64,000 nt of DNA from Natronoglycomyces albus (GCF_016925535.1 NZ_CP070496.1:2790001-2854000), one strand, 5' to 3'. Positions 47,873 to 58,092 are shown, counted from the stretch's first letter. Program-made: numbers and translations. Notes: generated from the letters alone by a model not told the origin.

Positions 47873-48472
47873 CTACGCCTCGAGACCGGCGCGGGCGCGC
47901 AGCAGACCCTGCGGAGCGAAGTCCTCCAGCGGCAGGCCACGGCGCGCGGCCACGGCTTCCGGGGACTCCAGCTGCTTGAGGGCAGCCACCGTCGCGTGCA
48001 CGATGTTGATCGCGTTCGCCGAGCCCAGGGACTTCGACAGCACGTCGGAAATTCCGGCGCACTCCAGCACCGCACGCACCGGGCCACCGGCGATAACACC
48101 GGTACCAGCGCTGGCGGGCTTCAGGAGCACGATGCCGGCGGCCTCTTCACCCTGCACCGTGTGCGGGATGGTGCCGTTGATGCGAGGTACCTCGAAGAAG
48201 GACTTCTTGGCCTCTTCGACGCCCTTGGCGATCGCGGCGGGCACTTCCTTGGCCTTGCCGTAACCGACGCCAACCTTGCCTTCGCCGTCACCGACGACGA
48301 CTAGGGCGGTGAAGGCGAAGCGACGCCCACCCTTGACAACCTTGGCAACGCGGTTAATGGTGACGACGCGCTCGATGTGCGGGGACTTTTCGGCCCCACG
48401 GCCGCCGTCACGGCGGTCACGACGACGGCCGGAGCCACCGTCTTTTCCACCTTGCTGTTGTTGACCAGCCAC
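47873..48472 (-). CDS. rpsE: 30S ribosomal protein S5
   Basis: 199 residues from the GTG at 48472, preceded by AAAGGA; longer in-frame sequence upstream has no S5 character. The N-terminus is Gly/Arg-rich; the double-stranded-RNA-binding-like core has [20 protein letters not shown] and [15 protein letters not shown]. It stands first of rpsE-rpmD-rplO. Unusually, rplR does not lie next to it: 1.3 kb of non-ribosomal DNA intervenes. Confidence 0.97.
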   Translation of the reverse strand: MAGQQQQGGKDGGSGRRRDRRDGGRGAEKSPHIERVVTINRVAKVVKGGRRFAFTALVVVGDGEGKVGVGYGKAKEVPAAIAKGVEEAKKSFFEVPRINGTIPHTVQGEEAAGIVLLKPASAGTGVIAGGPVRAVLECAGISDVLSKSLGSANAINIVHATVAALKQLESPEAVAARRGLPLEDFAPQGLLRARAGLEA

Positions 48473-48965
48473 TAGCTGATTCCTTTCATTGCTATAACGC
48501 CAGCCGGTCGGCTGACTCGCTCTTGCCCACTGCTTCGAACCGCCACAGGGCAGGCCGAACGACAGTACGCAACCTGTTAAGTATGCATGATGGCCAGCAC
48601 AAAGACGCATGGGCCTCACCTTGTGCGACCAGGGCCACCGATCATTTTGGCAACCATGCTGGCTCACCAACGTAGCCTCGATCAAAGGCCTTTAGGCCAG
48701 CGGAGTTTCCCAGCCGGAGTCACGGCCTAAGGGAAAACACCCCTATGCGCTCATTTCCGATTTGTCGTGGTCTCGGGTCTAGGGCCAAGCTGCGTCGTAC
48801 GGCCACGCCTGATCGACATTTGCATCCTCAGTGAAGCGCGCCGCCTTATTGGCAGACGCTATCTCGAGCCGTCACCAGCCTGATTGCGTGACCAAACGCT
48901 ACGAGGTCTGCGGCCTGTAAAGCGACAATCACTCGACTGCGCCCAACTCGATGAGTTCTCACTCA

Positions 48966-48993
48966 CCCTGCTCCTGACAGCTTAGGAGCAGGG
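48966..48993. repeat. 10-bp hairpin
   Basis: CCCTGCTCCT (48966-48975) pairs with AGGAGCAGGG (48984-48993), loop of 8 bases, within the insertion. It could be a relic terminator; it has no T-run. Confidence 0.5.
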
Positions 48994-49032
48994 GCACTGC
49001 GAATCCCTCAAGACCGGGCAAAGCTGCACCCA

Positions 49033-49245
49033 TTGACACCACGACAGACTCTCGCCACCGAGTTGATCATCTGCGGACGGAAAGTCACCCGTATCGCCAC
49101 ACGCAGGGGGCTCTCGGAACGTCAGGTACGAAGAGAACTGGACTCAGGACTGAGCGCATTGGGGGTTTCACATCGCCATCAACTAGCTATTGCCTTCCAT
49201 CGCCATTCAGGCACACCGGTAGAAGCTGATCCAATTCGAGACTGA
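49033..49245 (+). pseudogene. LuxR-type HTH ORF, probably a gene remnant
   Basis: 70 codons from a TTG at 49033 encode LTPRQ at the start and a GLSERQVRRELDSGLSALGV recognition segment, the C-terminal LuxR/GerE helix-turn-helix. The frame stays open upstream to about 48949 but the codons there lack regulator character, and no receiver or sensor domain is found. Probably the surviving 3' end of a decayed regulator; an intact small HTH protein cannot be excluded. Confidence 0.6.
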
Positions 49246-49338
49246 AACTCGCTCCTAACCCGAATGTCCATATTGTCAGCAAGTGGACTTGCCGTTGACA
49301 GCGCATAGAATGCCACCGCTGGAGACGCTGGCGGGTAG

Positions 49339-49696
49339 CCCTCCGCCTGTTTCCTCGGGTTGTCGTTCGCCCTCCTGTGGTGGGCAACGGCCCCTCTGGA
49401 CGGCGAACTCACACAGATGGCAACAGTCCGAAACCTGATCGGAATGACAGGTTTGGCCGTCCTATGTGTCGCCTGGCTCGGGATCTACCGGGGATGGCTT
49501 CCTCACGTGGGTCTGTGTGTAGGCCCGACCTTCTTCTCCGACAGTGCCGTCACCTCGCCCTGGTGGGCGCCCCCTGGCCTGGCCGGTTCACGACGACGGC
49601 GGGGCCGCCTGGGCTATGGCCCTCACCCTCGTGCTGGCCGCAACGGTTTTCGGCCTCCTGTCACGCCAGCGACCGAACTCCACGACTCTCACATAG
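49339..49696 (+). pseudogene. frameshifted membrane-protein remnant
   Basis: One frame (49339 to about 49569) reads a protein with two hydrophobic helices (CFLGLSFALLWWATA and IGMTGLAVLCVAWLGI). A second frame continues from about 49580 as a helix-bearing C-terminus (WPVHDDGGAAWAMALTLVLA) ending at the stop 49694-49696. Joining them needs removal of about 10 bases at 49570-49579, so this is a frameshifted gene. No start codon with ribosome site is visible. The layout resembles ABC-type permease tails of actinobacteria, but the family is not certain. Confidence 0.6.
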
Positions 49697-49709
49697 TCTC
49701 CGTAACAAC

Positions 49710-49748
49710 CGAGGGCCGGATGGAAGCTGCGCTTCCATCCGGCCCTCG
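49710..49748 (-). terminator. strong hairpin terminating the rplR transcript
   Basis: A perfect 17-bp stem (49710-49726 with 49732-49748) with a 5-base loop, starting 15 bases after the rplR stop. It should end the rpsJ-to-rplR transcript on the minus strand and also the remnant gene on the plus strand. The sequence after the stem (GTTGTTACGG) has only scattered T. Confidence 0.85.
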
Positions 49749-49762
49749 GGCACGTTTTGTGC

Positions 49763-50158
49763 TTAGAAGTCCAAGCCACCTTCACGGGCGGCCTCGGCCA
49801 GTGCGGCAACGCGACCGGCGTACTTGACGCCACCGCGGTCCAACACGACCTTCTCGACACCGGCGGACTTGGCGCGCTCGGCGATGAGCTTGCCAACTTC
49901 CTTGGCGACATCGGACTTGTTGCCCTCGACGCTCTTGACAGACGCATCGAGACTTGACGCGGAGACCAGCGTGTGGCCCTTCACGTCGTCGATGATCTGA
50001 ACCGAGATGTTCTTCGAGGAACGGAACACTGCCAGGCGCGGGCGCTCGGCGGTGCCGAATACCTTCTTGCGCAGGCGGTAGTGGCGGCGGTTGCGACCGA
50101 TACGACGCTTCGCCGACTCGCTCCCAGAGGGGCGACGCTTGGCTAGGGTACTTGACAT
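49763..50158 (-). CDS. rplR: 50S ribosomal protein L18
   Basis: 131 residues, 5S rRNA-binding uL18 ([39 protein letters not shown]). Its ATG shares one base with the rplF stop (TAATG). Last gene of this transcript because a strong hairpin follows. Confidence 0.98.
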   Translation of the reverse strand: MSSTLAKRRPSGSESAKRRIGRNRRHYRLRKKVFGTAERPRLAVFRSSKNISVQIIDDVKGHTLVSASSLDASVKSVEGNKSDVAKEVGKLIAERAKSAGVEKVVLDRGGVKYAGRVAALAEAAREGGLDF

Positions 50159-50697
50159 TACTTACCTGCCTTCCCAGCCTTGCGGCGAATGGTCTCTTCC
50201 ACATACTTCACGCCCTTGCCCTTGTAGGGCTCCGGCGGACGCTTCTTGCGGATGTTAGCGGTCACTTCGCCGACCAGCTGCTTGTCGATTCCTTCAACGT
50301 GCAGCAAGGTGGGCTTTTCCAGCACGAAGGTGATGCCCTGCGGGGGTTCGACCACGACGGGGTGGCTGAATCCGAGAGCAAGCTCCAGGGTGGTGCCCTT
50401 CAGCTGGGCCCGGTAACCGGTCCCGTTGATTTCCAGGCTGCGACGGTAGCCTTCGCTCACACCAATGACCATGTTGTTGACCAGGGTGCGGGAGAGGCCG
50501 TGACGGGCCTTTGAGTCACGCTCGTCGTCCGGGCGGTTCACTTGCAGCGAACCGTCGTCCTTCTTTTCGATCGTGATGGGGTCAACCAGCGTGTGGTTGA
50601 GTTCCCCTTTGGGGCCCTTAACGGTGACGGTCTGGCCGTCGATGGTGACATCGACGCCGGAGGGCACCGCGATGGGCGAAATACCAATGCGCGACAT
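50158..50697 (-). CDS. rplF: 50S ribosomal protein L6
   Basis: 179 residues, uL6 with its two repeated folds ([20 protein letters not shown] at the start; conserved [14 protein letters not shown] near the C-terminus). It follows rpsH by 18 bases and overlaps rplR by one base. Confidence 0.98.
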   Translation of the reverse strand: MSRIGISPIAVPSGVDVTIDGQTVTVKGPKGELNHTLVDPITIEKKDDGSLQVNRPDDERDSKARHGLSRTLVNNMVIGVSEGYRRSLEINGTGYRAQLKGTTLELALGFSHPVVVEPPQGITFVLEKPTLLHVEGIDKQLVGEVTANIRKKRPPEPYKGKGVKYVEETIRRKAGKAGK

Positions 50698-50715
50698 TGC
50701 TTGTTACCCCCTCAG

Positions 50716-51117
50716 TTACCAGACGTAGGCGATGACTTCGCCGCCCACGCCACGCTTGCGAGCCTGACGGTCGGTCAGCAGGCCTTGGGACGTGGACACA
50801 ATGGCCACACCCAGGCCGCCGAGCACGCGCGGCAGCTCAGTGGACTTCGCGTAAACCCGCAGGCCCGGCTTTGACACGCGGCGGACTCCGGCGAGGGAGC
50901 GCTCACGGTTGGGGCCGAACTTTAGGTCCACGACGAGCTTCTTACCGACGACGCCTTCAGCAGGCTCCTCGACTCGCCAGCTAGCGACGTAGCCTTCCTG
51001 CTTGAGGACTTCGGCGACGTTGGCCTTCAGCTTCGAGTGAGGCATTTCCACGACCTCGTGGAAAGCCTGGTTGGCGTTACGCAGACGGGTCAGCATGTCT
51101 GCGATCGGGTCGGTCAT
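50716..51117 (-). CDS. rpsH: 30S ribosomal protein S8
   Basis: 133 residues from the ATG at 51117 (MTDPIADML; an ATG two codons earlier is also in frame). uS8, C-terminal motif [13 protein letters not shown]-like [19 protein letters not shown]. Separated from rpsN by 250 bases holding a strong hairpin, unlike the tight spacing elsewhere. Confidence 0.97.
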   Translation of the reverse strand: MTDPIADMLTRLRNANQAFHEVVEMPHSKLKANVAEVLKQEGYVASWRVEEPAEGVVGKKLVVDLKFGPNRERSLAGVRRVSKPGLRVYAKSTELPRVLGGLGVAIVSTSQGLLTDRQARKRGVGGEVIAYVW

Positions 51118-51368
51118 TACCATGATTTGTTACCCTTCCGCCCCGGTTCCGCCTAAATATGCTGGGCGGCCTGTGGCGATAGATGGATGAAAGGAGAGCT
51201 AATGGAAGCAACTCACCGCAAACCATCACTGAATAAATACTGTGAGATCAGCTCCTGGTTTGCGAGGACGTGCCCAGGGTGAAACTGACAAGGCGGGAGG
51301 GTTCCCTAGTACGAACGTACTTGGGAACCCGACCAACACAGCGCAGTTTCTTCCTGGGTGCGCCGCAG
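51118..51368 (-). other. rpsN-rpsH intergenic with strong hairpin
   Basis: About 250 bases in an otherwise close-packed operon. On the transcribed strand, a stem of 8 + 6 bp (51299-51306 with 51323-51330, and 51308-51313 with 51316-51321) forms a compact hairpin. It may be a terminator, attenuator or processing site; downstream genes then need readthrough or an internal promoter. Confidence 0.65.
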
Positions 51369-51554
51369 CTACCAGGAGGCTTTGTGGACGCCTGGCAGCT
51401 CGCCGCGGTGGGCCATCTCGCGCAGGCAAACACGGCACAGACCGAACTTGCGGTAAACCGCCTTCGGACGGCCGCACTTCTGGCAGCGGGTGTAGGCGCG
51501 CACGCCGAACTTCGGCTTTTGCTTGGCCTTGTGGATCAGAGCCTTTTTAGCCAT
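51369..51554 (-). CDS. rpsN: 30S ribosomal protein S14, zinc-binding type
   Basis: 61 residues, short uS14 form with the zinc pair CQKC ... CRVC. Its start shares one base with the rplE stop (TAATG). The long Cys-free S14 paralog is not in the window. Confidence 0.97.
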   Translation of the reverse strand: MAKKALIHKAKQKPKFGVRAYTRCQKCGRPKAVYRKFGLCRVCLREMAHRGELPGVHKASW

Positions 51555-52120
51555 TAGTTCTCCTTGTACGGGAAGCCCAGCGACTTAAGCAGCGCGTGGC
51601 CTTCCTCGTCGGTGTTCGCGGTCGTCACAACCGTGATGTCCATACCGCGGACCCGGTCGATCTTGTCCTGGTCGATCTCGGGGAACACGGCTTGTTCGGT
51701 CAGACCGAACGTGTAGTTACCGTGCCCGTCGAACTGCTTGGGGCTCAAACCCCGGAAGTCACGGATGCGGGGCAGCGCGACCGACAGCAGCCGGTCGAGG
51801 AACTCCCACATACGGTCCCCACGCAGAGTGACCTTGGCACCGATCGGCTGGCCCTCACGCAGCTTGAACTGCGCGATGGACTTGCGAGCACGGCGCACCA
51901 CTGGCTTTTGACCAGTGATGACGGTCAGGTCGTTGACGGCTCCATTGATGAGCTTGGAGTCGCGCGCGGCCTCGCCCACACCCATGTTGACCACGATCTT
52001 GACCAGACCGGGGATCTGCATGATGTTGGCGTACTCGAACTGTTCTTTCAGCTGCGGCGCAATCTCAGAGCGGTAACGCTCCTTGAGGCGCGGCGAAGAT
52101 TTGGTTGCAGTGTCAGTCAT
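51554..52120 (-). CDS. rplE: 50S ribosomal protein L5
   Basis: 188 residues, uL5 ([28 protein letters not shown]). Binds 5S rRNA. Overlaps rplX and rpsN by one base each. Confidence 0.98.
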   Translation of the reverse strand: MTDTATKSSPRLKERYRSEIAPQLKEQFEYANIMQIPGLVKIVVNMGVGEAARDSKLINGAVNDLTVITGQKPVVRRARKSIAQFKLREGQPIGAKVTLRGDRMWEFLDRLLSVALPRIRDFRGLSPKQFDGHGNYTFGLTEQAVFPEIDQDKIDRVRGMDITVVTTANTDEEGHALLKSLGFPYKEN

Positions 52121-52434
52121 TAGAGGTCCTTACCCGTCCGCCTCGAAATGCGAACCTTGCGACCGTCATCCCCAATGCGGTACCCAACCCGGGTGGGCTG
52201 GTTATCCGCGTCAAGCACCATCACGTTCGAAATGTGAATGGCGGCTTCTTGGGTGACGATCCCACCGGTGCGGGACCCACGGTTGGTCTGACCGACCTTG
52301 GTGTGCTTGGTAACCCGGTTTACACCTTCGACCAGGACCCGGTCCCGCTTGGGGAAGGTCTCGAGCACACGGCCCTCTGCACCTCTGTCTTTACCGGCGA
52401 TAACCCGTACTCGGTCGCCTTTTTTCACCTTCAT
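52120..52434 (-). CDS. rplX: 50S ribosomal protein L24
   Basis: 104 residues, uL24 with a KOW motif at the N-terminus ([20 protein letters not shown]). One-base overlaps with rplN before and rplE after. Confidence 0.98.
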   Translation of the reverse strand: MKVKKGDRVRVIAGKDRGAEGRVLETFPKRDRVLVEGVNRVTKHTKVGQTNRGSRTGGIVTQEAAIHISNVMVLDADNQPTRVGYRIGDDGRKVRISRRTGKDL

Positions 52435-52799
52435 TACAGCACCTCCGGCGCGAGGGAGATGATCTTCATGAACTGCTTGTCACGCAGCTCTCGACCCACG
52501 GGCCCGAAGATGCGGGTTCCCTGCGGCTCGCCATCCTTGATAAGTACAGCGGCGTTTTCGTCGAACCTGATGTAGGAGCCGTCAGGACGGCGACGTTCTT
52601 TGGCAGTCCGCACGATGACGGCCTGCACAACATCGCCCTTCTTCACTCCGGCACCCGGAGTGGCGTCCTTGACAGTGGCCACGATCAGGTCGCCGATGCC
52701 CGCATAGCGTCGGCCGGAACCGCCCAAAACCCGGATGCACAGCACTTCGCGTGCCCCGGTGTTGTCGGCGATTTTCAGCCGCGACTCTTGCTGAATCAC
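52434..52799 (-). CDS. rplN: 50S ribosomal protein L14
   Basis: 121 residues, uL14 ([23 protein letters not shown] start). It follows rpsQ by 12 bases and overlaps rplX by one base. Confidence 0.98.
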   Translation of the reverse strand: MIQQESRLKIADNTGAREVLCIRVLGGSGRRYAGIGDLIVATVKDATPGAGVKKGDVVQAVIVRTAKERRRPDGSYIRFDENAAVLIKDGEPQGTRIFGPVGRELRDKQFMKIISLAPEVL

Positions 52800-52811
52800 G
52801 TCCTGATCTCC

Positions 52812-53081
52812 TTACTTGGCCTTCTCAAGGATCTCAACGATGCGCCAACGCTTGGTCTTGGAAAGGGGGCGCGTCTCCATGATCTGCACCCGGTCGCCAA
52901 TGCCACACTCGTTGGACTCATCGTGAGCCTTGTACTTCTTGGTACGACGCATGACCTTGCCATAGAGCGGGTGCTTAACCCGGTCCTCGACTTCGATCAC
53001 TGCCGTCTTGTCCATCTTGTCGCTCACGACCAGGCCCTGAAGAACCTTACGCCGGCCGCGAGTAGTGGTTTGCTCGCTCAT
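52812..53081 (-). CDS. rpsQ: 30S ribosomal protein S17
   Basis: 89 residues, uS17 ([31 protein letters not shown]). Overlaps the end of rpmC by four bases (ATGA). Confidence 0.98.
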   Translation of the reverse strand: MSEQTTTRGRRKVLQGLVVSDKMDKTAVIEVEDRVKHPLYGKVMRRTKKYKAHDESNECGIGDRVQIMETRPLSKTKRWRIVEILEKAK

Positions 53082-53311
53082 TCGTTACTCTCTTCCGGCG
53101 CGGCACTCAGGCCGAGCTTGCGCTCGTTCATGATCGTGTAGATCCGAGCGATTTCCTTACGGACGCCTTTGAGTAGGTGGTTGTTTTCCAGCTGGCCGGT
53201 GGCTGCACGAACCCGCAGGTTGAACAGCTCTTCCTTCTTGTCCAGCAGTTTGGTTTCGAGCTCCTTGTCGCTGAGCTCGCGCAGCTCACCAGGTTGGATA
53301 CCGGTAGCCAT
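53078..53311 (-). CDS. rpmC: 50S ribosomal protein L29
   Basis: 77 residues, uL29 with [20 protein letters not shown] and a short extra C-terminal tail. It starts on the last base of rplP and overlaps rpsQ by four bases. Confidence 0.97.
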   Translation of the reverse strand: MATGIQPGELRELSDKELETKLLDKKEELFNLRVRAATGQLENNHLLKGVRKEIARIYTIMNERKLGLSAAPEESNE

Positions 53312-53730
53312 TACGCCTCACCTACTTCACGCGTCACGATGCGGCACTTCATGGGCAGTTTGTGAATAGCCCGCTGCAATGCCTCACGTGCCGTCTCCTC
53401 GTTGGGGAACGACAGTTCGAACATCACACGGCCCGGCTTCACATTGGCGACCCAGAATTCCGGTGAACCCTTACCCGAACCCATACGGACTTCGGCTGGC
53501 TTCTTCGTCAGAGCGTGGTCGGGGAAGATGTTGATCCACACCTTGCCGCCACGCTTGATGTGCCGGGTCATGGAGATACGGGCAGCTTCAATCTGCCGGT
53601 TGGTGACGTAGGAGTGCTCCACGGCTTGGATGCCGTATTCACCAAACGTCACCCGGGTGCCGCCCTTGGCCTTGCCTTTGCGCTTCGGCCGGTGGGGCTT
53701 GCGGTAGCCCTTGGGGGGCTTACGTGGCAT
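53311..53730 (-). CDS. rplP: 50S ribosomal protein L16
   Basis: 139 residues from the ATG at 53730 (MPRKPPKG; another ATG six bases earlier). uL16, [20 protein letters not shown] motif. Binds near the tRNA sites. One-base overlap with rpmC. Confidence 0.97.
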   Translation of the reverse strand: MPRKPPKGYRKPHRPKRKGKAKGGTRVTFGEYGIQAVEHSYVTNRQIEAARISMTRHIKRGGKVWINIFPDHALTKKPAEVRMGSGKGSPEFWVANVKPGRVMFELSFPNEETAREALQRAIHKLPMKCRIVTREVGEA

Positions 53731-53741
53731 AAGCATGTCAG

Positions 53742-54500
53742 TTAACCCTCCTGACCAGTCTTCTTCTCGGCACCGCGGCCTTCGCCACCGCGTCCGCCAC
53801 GACCGCCACGGCGACCGCGACCTCCGCCGTCACCGGTGTCCCGGCGGCGCTGGACCTGCTCGGCCTGCTCTTTGAGCGTGGCCTCACCCTTGTAGACCCA
53901 GACCTTCACGCCAATGCGGCCGAAGGTGGTGTGAGCCTCATAGAGTCCGTAGTCGATGTTCGCGCGCAGCGTGTGCAGGGGCACCTGGCCCTCGCGGTAC
54001 TGCTCGGAACGGGACATTTCCGCACCACCGAGGCGGCCGGAGCACTGAACCTTGATGCCCTTGACCGTCGGGTTACGCATGGCCGACTGAATGGCCTTAC
54101 GCATCGCGCGACGGAAGTTGACACGGCTGGTCAGCTGCTCGGAGATGCCCTGGGCAACCAGCTGAGCGTCGACATCGGGGTTCTTGACCTCGATAATGTT
54201 CAGCTGAACTTGCTTACCGGTGAGCTTCTCCAACTTGCCGCGCAGGCGGTCGGCCTCGGCGCCTTTACGGCCGATGACGATGCCCGGACGAGCGGTGTGG
54301 ATGTCGACGCGAACCCGCTCACGGGTGCGCTCGATGTCGACCTTGGCGATTCCGGCGCGCTGCAGACCGTCCGTCATGAGCTTGCGGATCTTGACGTCCT
54401 CGCCGACGTAGTCGGCATAGTCCTTGTCGGCGTACCAGCGGGACGTCCAGTCGCTGCTGATGCCGAGGCGGTACCCGTGCGGGTGAACCTTTTGACCCAT
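53742..54500 (-). CDS. rpsC: 30S ribosomal protein S3
   Basis: 252 residues. uS3 with KH domain (about 40-110; [20 protein letters not shown]) and C-terminal domain, plus a Gly/Arg-rich tail of about 35 residues ([19 protein letters not shown]). Its ATG shares one base with the rplV stop. Confidence 0.98.
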   Translation of the reverse strand: MGQKVHPHGYRLGISSDWTSRWYADKDYADYVGEDVKIRKLMTDGLQRAGIAKVDIERTRERVRVDIHTARPGIVIGRKGAEADRLRGKLEKLTGKQVQLNIIEVKNPDVDAQLVAQGISEQLTSRVNFRRAMRKAIQSAMRNPTVKGIKVQCSGRLGGAEMSRSEQYREGQVPLHTLRANIDYGLYEAHTTFGRIGVKVWVYKGEATLKEQAEQVQRRRDTGDGGGRGRRGGRGGRGGEGRGAEKKTGQEG

Positions 54501-54985
54501 TAGTTGGTCTCCTTCTCGGCGGTGTCGGTGGTCTCGTCAGCGCCCTCGGACTTCGCCTCCGTCGACTCCGTCGCCGCAGGCTTGGCCTTGGGGCGGCGGA
54601 TCGGTCCGGAAGCCACAGGCGCGGCCTGGACGGCCTCGACAACCACAGTGATGTGGCTGGTGCGCTTGTTGATCCGGAACGCCCGGCCCTGAGCACGCGG
54701 CCGGTAACGGCGCATGGTCGGGCCTTCGTCCACGAAAATCTCCGAGATCAGAAGCGATTCGGCGTCGAGTCCGAGGTTATTCTCGGCGTTGGCCATCGCC
54801 GAGGCGATAACCTTCCCGACCGGTTCGCTGGCGGCCTGCGGAGCAAATTCCAGAGTCGTCAGCGCCTCGTTGGCGGGCATCCCACGCACGAGGTCCACGA
54901 CGCGGCGCGCTTTACGAGGAGCGACACGGACATACCGCGCCACAGCCCGCGCGCGCGGGGCCTCTTGGGCCTCCATTACTGCCAT
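54500..54985 (-). CDS. rplV: 50S ribosomal protein L22
   Basis: 161 residues. uL22 core ([19 protein letters not shown] ... [16 protein letters not shown]) is normal; the last 40 residues are an extra acidic, Thr/Ala-rich tail ([20 protein letters not shown]). The added tail may be lineage-specific. One-base overlap with rpsC. Confidence 0.97.
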   Translation of the reverse strand: MAVMEAQEAPRARAVARYVRVAPRKARRVVDLVRGMPANEALTTLEFAPQAASEPVGKVIASAMANAENNLGLDAESLLISEIFVDEGPTMRRYRPRAQGRAFRINKRTSHITVVVEAVQAAPVASGPIRRPKAKPAATESTEAKSEGADETTDTAEKETN

Positions 54986-55012
54986 CGTTAATCCTTCGTT
55001 CGTTTCCCGCGG

Positions 55013-55294
55013 CTAGCGCCGACGGCTCTTTCGGTCGTCCTTGTCGTGGCTACGGAAGGTACGCGTCAAAGCGAACTCTCCGAGCTTGTGGCCCACCATC
55101 GACTCAGTGACGTAAACGGGGACGTGCTTGCGTCCGTCGTGCACACCGAACGTCAGTCCGATGAAGTCAGGAGTGATGGTGGAACGCCGCGACCAGGTCT
55201 TGATGACGTTCTTGCTCTTGGACTCGATCGCCTTCTGCACCTTTTTCTCCAGGTGCTCGTCGATGAACGGTCCCTTTTTAAGACTGCGAGCCAT
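55013..55294 (-). CDS. rpsS: 30S ribosomal protein S19
   Basis: 93 residues, uS19 ([30 protein letters not shown]). It lies 27 bases before rplV. Confidence 0.98.
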   Translation of the reverse strand: MARSLKKGPFIDEHLEKKVQKAIESKSKNVIKTWSRRSTITPDFIGLTFGVHDGRKHVPVYVTESMVGHKLGEFALTRTFRSHDKDDRKSRRR

Positions 55295-55297
55295 GTG

Positions 55298-56137
55298 TTA
55301 ACCCCGCTTCCGGTTGGCATAGCGGCGCCGCACGATGAGTCGGTCGGAGCCCTTGTTCTTCTTACGGGTGCGGCCTTCCGGCTTACCGTTCGGGTTGACC
55401 GGGTGACGGCCACCAGAGGTACGGCCCTCACCACCACCGTGCGGGTGGTCAACCGGGTTCATAACCACACCACGCACCGTGGGACGACGTCCCTTCCAGC
55501 GCATGCGTCCGGCCTTGCCCCAGTTGATGTTGCTCTGCTCGGCGTTGCCGACCTCGCCAACGGTGGCGCGGCAGCGGGTGTCGACCAAGCGGATCTCGCC
55601 AGAGGGCATACGCAGGTGGGCGTATTGTCCTTCGCGAGCCAGCAGCTGGATTCCCGTTCCGGCCGAGCGGCCGAGTTTGGCTCCTCCACCGGGCTTGAGC
55701 TCCACGGCATGAATCACAGTACCGACTGGCATGTGACGCAGCTGCAAGCTGTTTCCGGGCCGGATGTCGGCACCTTGGCCGTTCTCAATCCGGTCGCCCT
55801 GATTGAGGCCCTTCGGGCAGATGATGTAGCGCTTCTCGCCGTCTGCGTAGTGCAGCAACGCGATGCGGGCGGTACGGTTCGGGTCGTACTCGATGTGAGC
55901 GACCTTCGCCGGCACGCCGTCCTTGTCGTGGCGACGGAAGTCGATGAGGCGGTACTGACGCTTGTGTCCTCCCCCGCGGTGACGCGTGGTGATGCGTCCC
56001 TGCGAGTTACGGCCACCAGTCTTGGTCAGCGGACGCACCAGCGACTTCTCGGGTTGCGAGCGGGTGACTTCAGCGAAGTCTGCGACGCTCGACCCACGAC
56101 GACCGGGGGTCGTCGGCTTGTGTTTGCGGATACCCAT
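55298..56137 (-). CDS. rplB: 50S ribosomal protein L2
   Basis: 279 residues, uL2. The conserved histidine-containing C-terminus [19 protein letters not shown] is intact, needed for peptidyl transfer. Three bases before rpsS. Confidence 0.98.
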   Translation of the reverse strand: MGIRKHKPTTPGRRGSSVADFAEVTRSQPEKSLVRPLTKTGGRNSQGRITTRHRGGGHKRQYRLIDFRRHDKDGVPAKVAHIEYDPNRTARIALLHYADGEKRYIICPKGLNQGDRIENGQGADIRPGNSLQLRHMPVGTVIHAVELKPGGGAKLGRSAGTGIQLLAREGQYAHLRMPSGEIRLVDTRCRATVGEVGNAEQSNINWGKAGRMRWKGRRPTVRGVVMNPVDHPHGGGEGRTSGGRHPVNPNGKPEGRTRKKNKGSDRLIVRRRYANRKRG

Positions 56138-56160
56138 TGGTACTTACTCCTCCAACGCCG

Positions 56161-56475
56161 CTACGAGACCGGGCCGCCGAAGATCTCACCGAGACGACCG
56201 GGGTCGCCATCGACGGTGATGATCGCGTGCTTGACGTTCTTGCGTTTGCCCCAACCGTCACGAGTGCGCTTGCGCTTACCCTGACGGTTGATGGTGTTGA
56301 CGCTCTTCACCTGCACATTGAAGATCTGCGCAACGGCGATCTTGATGTGAGACTTGTTAGCGCGGGTGTCGACCTCGAAGGTGTACTTGCCCTCACCCAG
56401 GAGGGTGTAGCTTTTCTCCGAGATGACCGGCTTAATGATGATGTCGCGCGGGTCGGCGATTTTCACGTCGCTCAT
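56161..56475 (-). CDS. rplW: 50S ribosomal protein L23
   Basis: 104 residues, uL23 ([28 protein letters not shown]). Sits at the tunnel exit and binds trigger factor/SRP. Overlaps the rplD stop by four bases. Confidence 0.97.
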   Translation of the reverse strand: MSDVKIADPRDIIIKPVISEKSYTLLGEGKYTFEVDTRANKSHIKIAVAQIFNVQVKSVNTINRQGKRKRTRDGWGKRKNVKHAIITVDGDPGRLGEIFGGPVS

Positions 56476-57125
56476 GCGGCGGCCTCCTGGTCACGGTTCT
56501 TCGAGGCCAGGAACTCATTTAGCGCAGCCTCGGTGAACACGATGTCCTCGTTGTTGAGAACGTCGTAGGTGTTCAGCTGGTCGGCAGGCAGCAGGTGCAC
56601 GTGCGGCAGGTTCCGCAGGCTCAGCCCGTCGGTCTCCTGCTCGCGAGTGAGAACCACCAGTACCTTGTTCGACTCGATGATGTTGCCCAGCGAGGCGATG
56701 GCCTGCTTGGTCGAAGGGGTGTCCCCTTCAACGAAGGAGGTGATCGCGTGGATCTTCTCGTTGCGCACCCGGTCGGTGAGGGCGCAAGCGAGAGCCTGAG
56801 CCTTCATCTTCCGAGGGGTCCGCTGCGAGTAATCGCGCGGCTGGGGGCCGTGCACCACGCCACCGCCGGTGAACTGGGGAGCGCGGATGGAACCCTGACG
56901 GGCCCGACCGGTTCCCTTCTGGCGGTAGGGCTTACGGCCACCACCGCGGACTTCACCGCGGGTTTTGGTGGAGTGAGTGCCCGAGCGACCAGCAGCCAGC
57001 TGAGCGGTCACCACTTGGTGCATCAGCGGGATGTTCGGTTCGACATCGAAGATGTTCTCCGGCAGCGAAATGGTCGTGCCGGTGGCTTTACCCGAAGCGT
57101 CCTTGACGGCGATTTCCAAGCTCAT
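56472..57125 (-). CDS. rplD: 50S ribosomal protein L4
   Basis: 217 residues, uL4 ([40 protein letters not shown]). It starts on the last base of rplC (TAATG). In E. coli this protein represses its own S10 operon; whether that applies here is unknown. Confidence 0.98.
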   Translation of the reverse strand: MSLEIAVKDASGKATGTTISLPENIFDVEPNIPLMHQVVTAQLAAGRSGTHSTKTRGEVRGGGRKPYRQKGTGRARQGSIRAPQFTGGGVVHGPQPRDYSQRTPRKMKAQALACALTDRVRNEKIHAITSFVEGDTPSTKQAIASLGNIIESNKVLVVLTREQETDGLSLRNLPHVHLLPADQLNTYDVLNNEDIVFTEAALNEFLASKNRDQEAAA

Positions 57126-57772
57126 TAGGCACCAGCCTTCACTGCCGAGCGAATCAGAACGGTAGCGCCCTTGGGTCCGGGCACGGCGCCCTTGATGAGC
57201 ACCAGGTTCCGTTCGGTGTCCACGCCCTGCACGGTCAAGTTCTGAACCGTGCGGCGGTTGTGGCCCATACGTCCGGGCATACGCATGCCCTTGAACACGC
57301 GACCGGGGGTGGCGCAGCCACCAATGGCTCCGGGGGCGCGGTGGACGCGGTGAGCACCGTGGCTAGCCGGCTGACCGGCGAAACCGTGGCGCTTCATGAC
57401 ACCAGCGAAACCTTTACCTTTGCTTGTTCCGGTGACGTCGATCAGCTCGCCTTGTTCGAAGGTGTCGACCTTGACTTCCTGTCCCAGCTCATATTCGCTG
57501 GAGTCGGAGGTCCGGATCTCGACCAGGTGACGGCGCGGAGCCACACCTGCCTTCTCAAAGTGTCCCGTGAGCGGCTTGGTGACGCTCTTGAGCTTGACGT
57601 CGCCGAAGGCCAGCTGAACGGCTGCGTAGCCGTCCTTGTCTGGCGTACGGATTTGCGACACGACGTTCGGGCCGGCCTGCACAACCGTAACCGGCACAGA
57701 ACGGCCGTTTTCGTCCCATACCTGGGTCATACCAACCTTGGTACCCAGGATGCCCTTGACTTGCCTGTCCAT
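57125..57772 (-). CDS. rplC: 50S ribosomal protein L3
   Basis: 215 residues, uL3 ([40 protein letters not shown], the methylated Gln site region). It follows rpsJ by 11 bases. Confidence 0.98.
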   Translation of the reverse strand: MDRQVKGILGTKVGMTQVWDENGRSVPVTVVQAGPNVVSQIRTPDKDGYAAVQLAFGDVKLKSVTKPLTGHFEKAGVAPRRHLVEIRTSDSSEYELGQEVKVDTFEQGELIDVTGTSKGKGFAGVMKRHGFAGQPASHGAHRVHRAPGAIGGCATPGRVFKGMRMPGRMGHNRRTVQNLTVQGVDTERNLVLIKGAVPGPKGATVLIRSAVKAGA

Positions 57773-57783
57773 GTGTGTGGTCC

Positions 57784-58092
57784 CTACAGCTTGATCTCGA
57801 TGTCGACACCGGCCGGCAAATCGAGACGCATCAGCGAGTCGACCGTCTTCGGGGTCGGGTCGAGAATGTCGATCAGGCGCTTGTGCGTGCGCATCTCGAA
57901 GTGCTCGCGCGAGTCTTTGTATTTGTGCGGTGACCGGATAACACAGAAACGGTTAATCTCAGTCGGCAACGGCACCGGACCGGAGATGTTGGCGCCCGTA
58001 CGGGTCACCGTCTCAACGATCTTGCGGGCCGAGGAGTCCACGACTTCGTGGTCGTAGGCCTTTAGCCGAATGCGGATCTTCTGTCCCGCCAT
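57784..58092 (-). CDS. rpsJ: 30S ribosomal protein S10
   Basis: 102 residues from the ATG at 58092; the open frame upstream (to 58203) has no S10 character. uS10/NusE ([20 protein letters not shown]), which also joins NusB in rRNA antitermination, fitting the boxA-like leader of the 16S gene. First gene of the S10 cluster. Confidence 0.98.
   Translation of the reverse strand: MAGQKIRIRLKAYDHEVVDSSARKIVETVTRTGANISGPVPLPTEINRFCVIRSPHKYKDSREHFEMRTHKRLIDILDPTPKTVDSLMRLDLPAGVDIEIKL

Larger units (their letters stand above)
48473..49762. other. 1.3-kb insertion inside the spc operon
   Basis: rplR and rpsE are normally adjacent; here they are 1290 bases apart. The gap holds a LuxR-type helix-turn-helix ORF (49033-49245), a frameshifted membrane-protein remnant (49339-49696), both on the opposite strand, a hairpin at 48966-48993, and a strong rplR terminator at 49710-49748. 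rpsE must use a promoter in this interval. I saw no transposase or flanking repeats. Confidence 0.85.

Noticed and set aside
48473-48685. N-terminal extension of S5 to 48685
   Set aside because: The extra codons have no S5 character; GTG 48472 has a ribosome site and gives normal S5.
55046-56284. 412-codon plus-strand frame opposite rplB/rpsS/rplW
   Set aside because: Antisense shadow running across several ribosomal genes.
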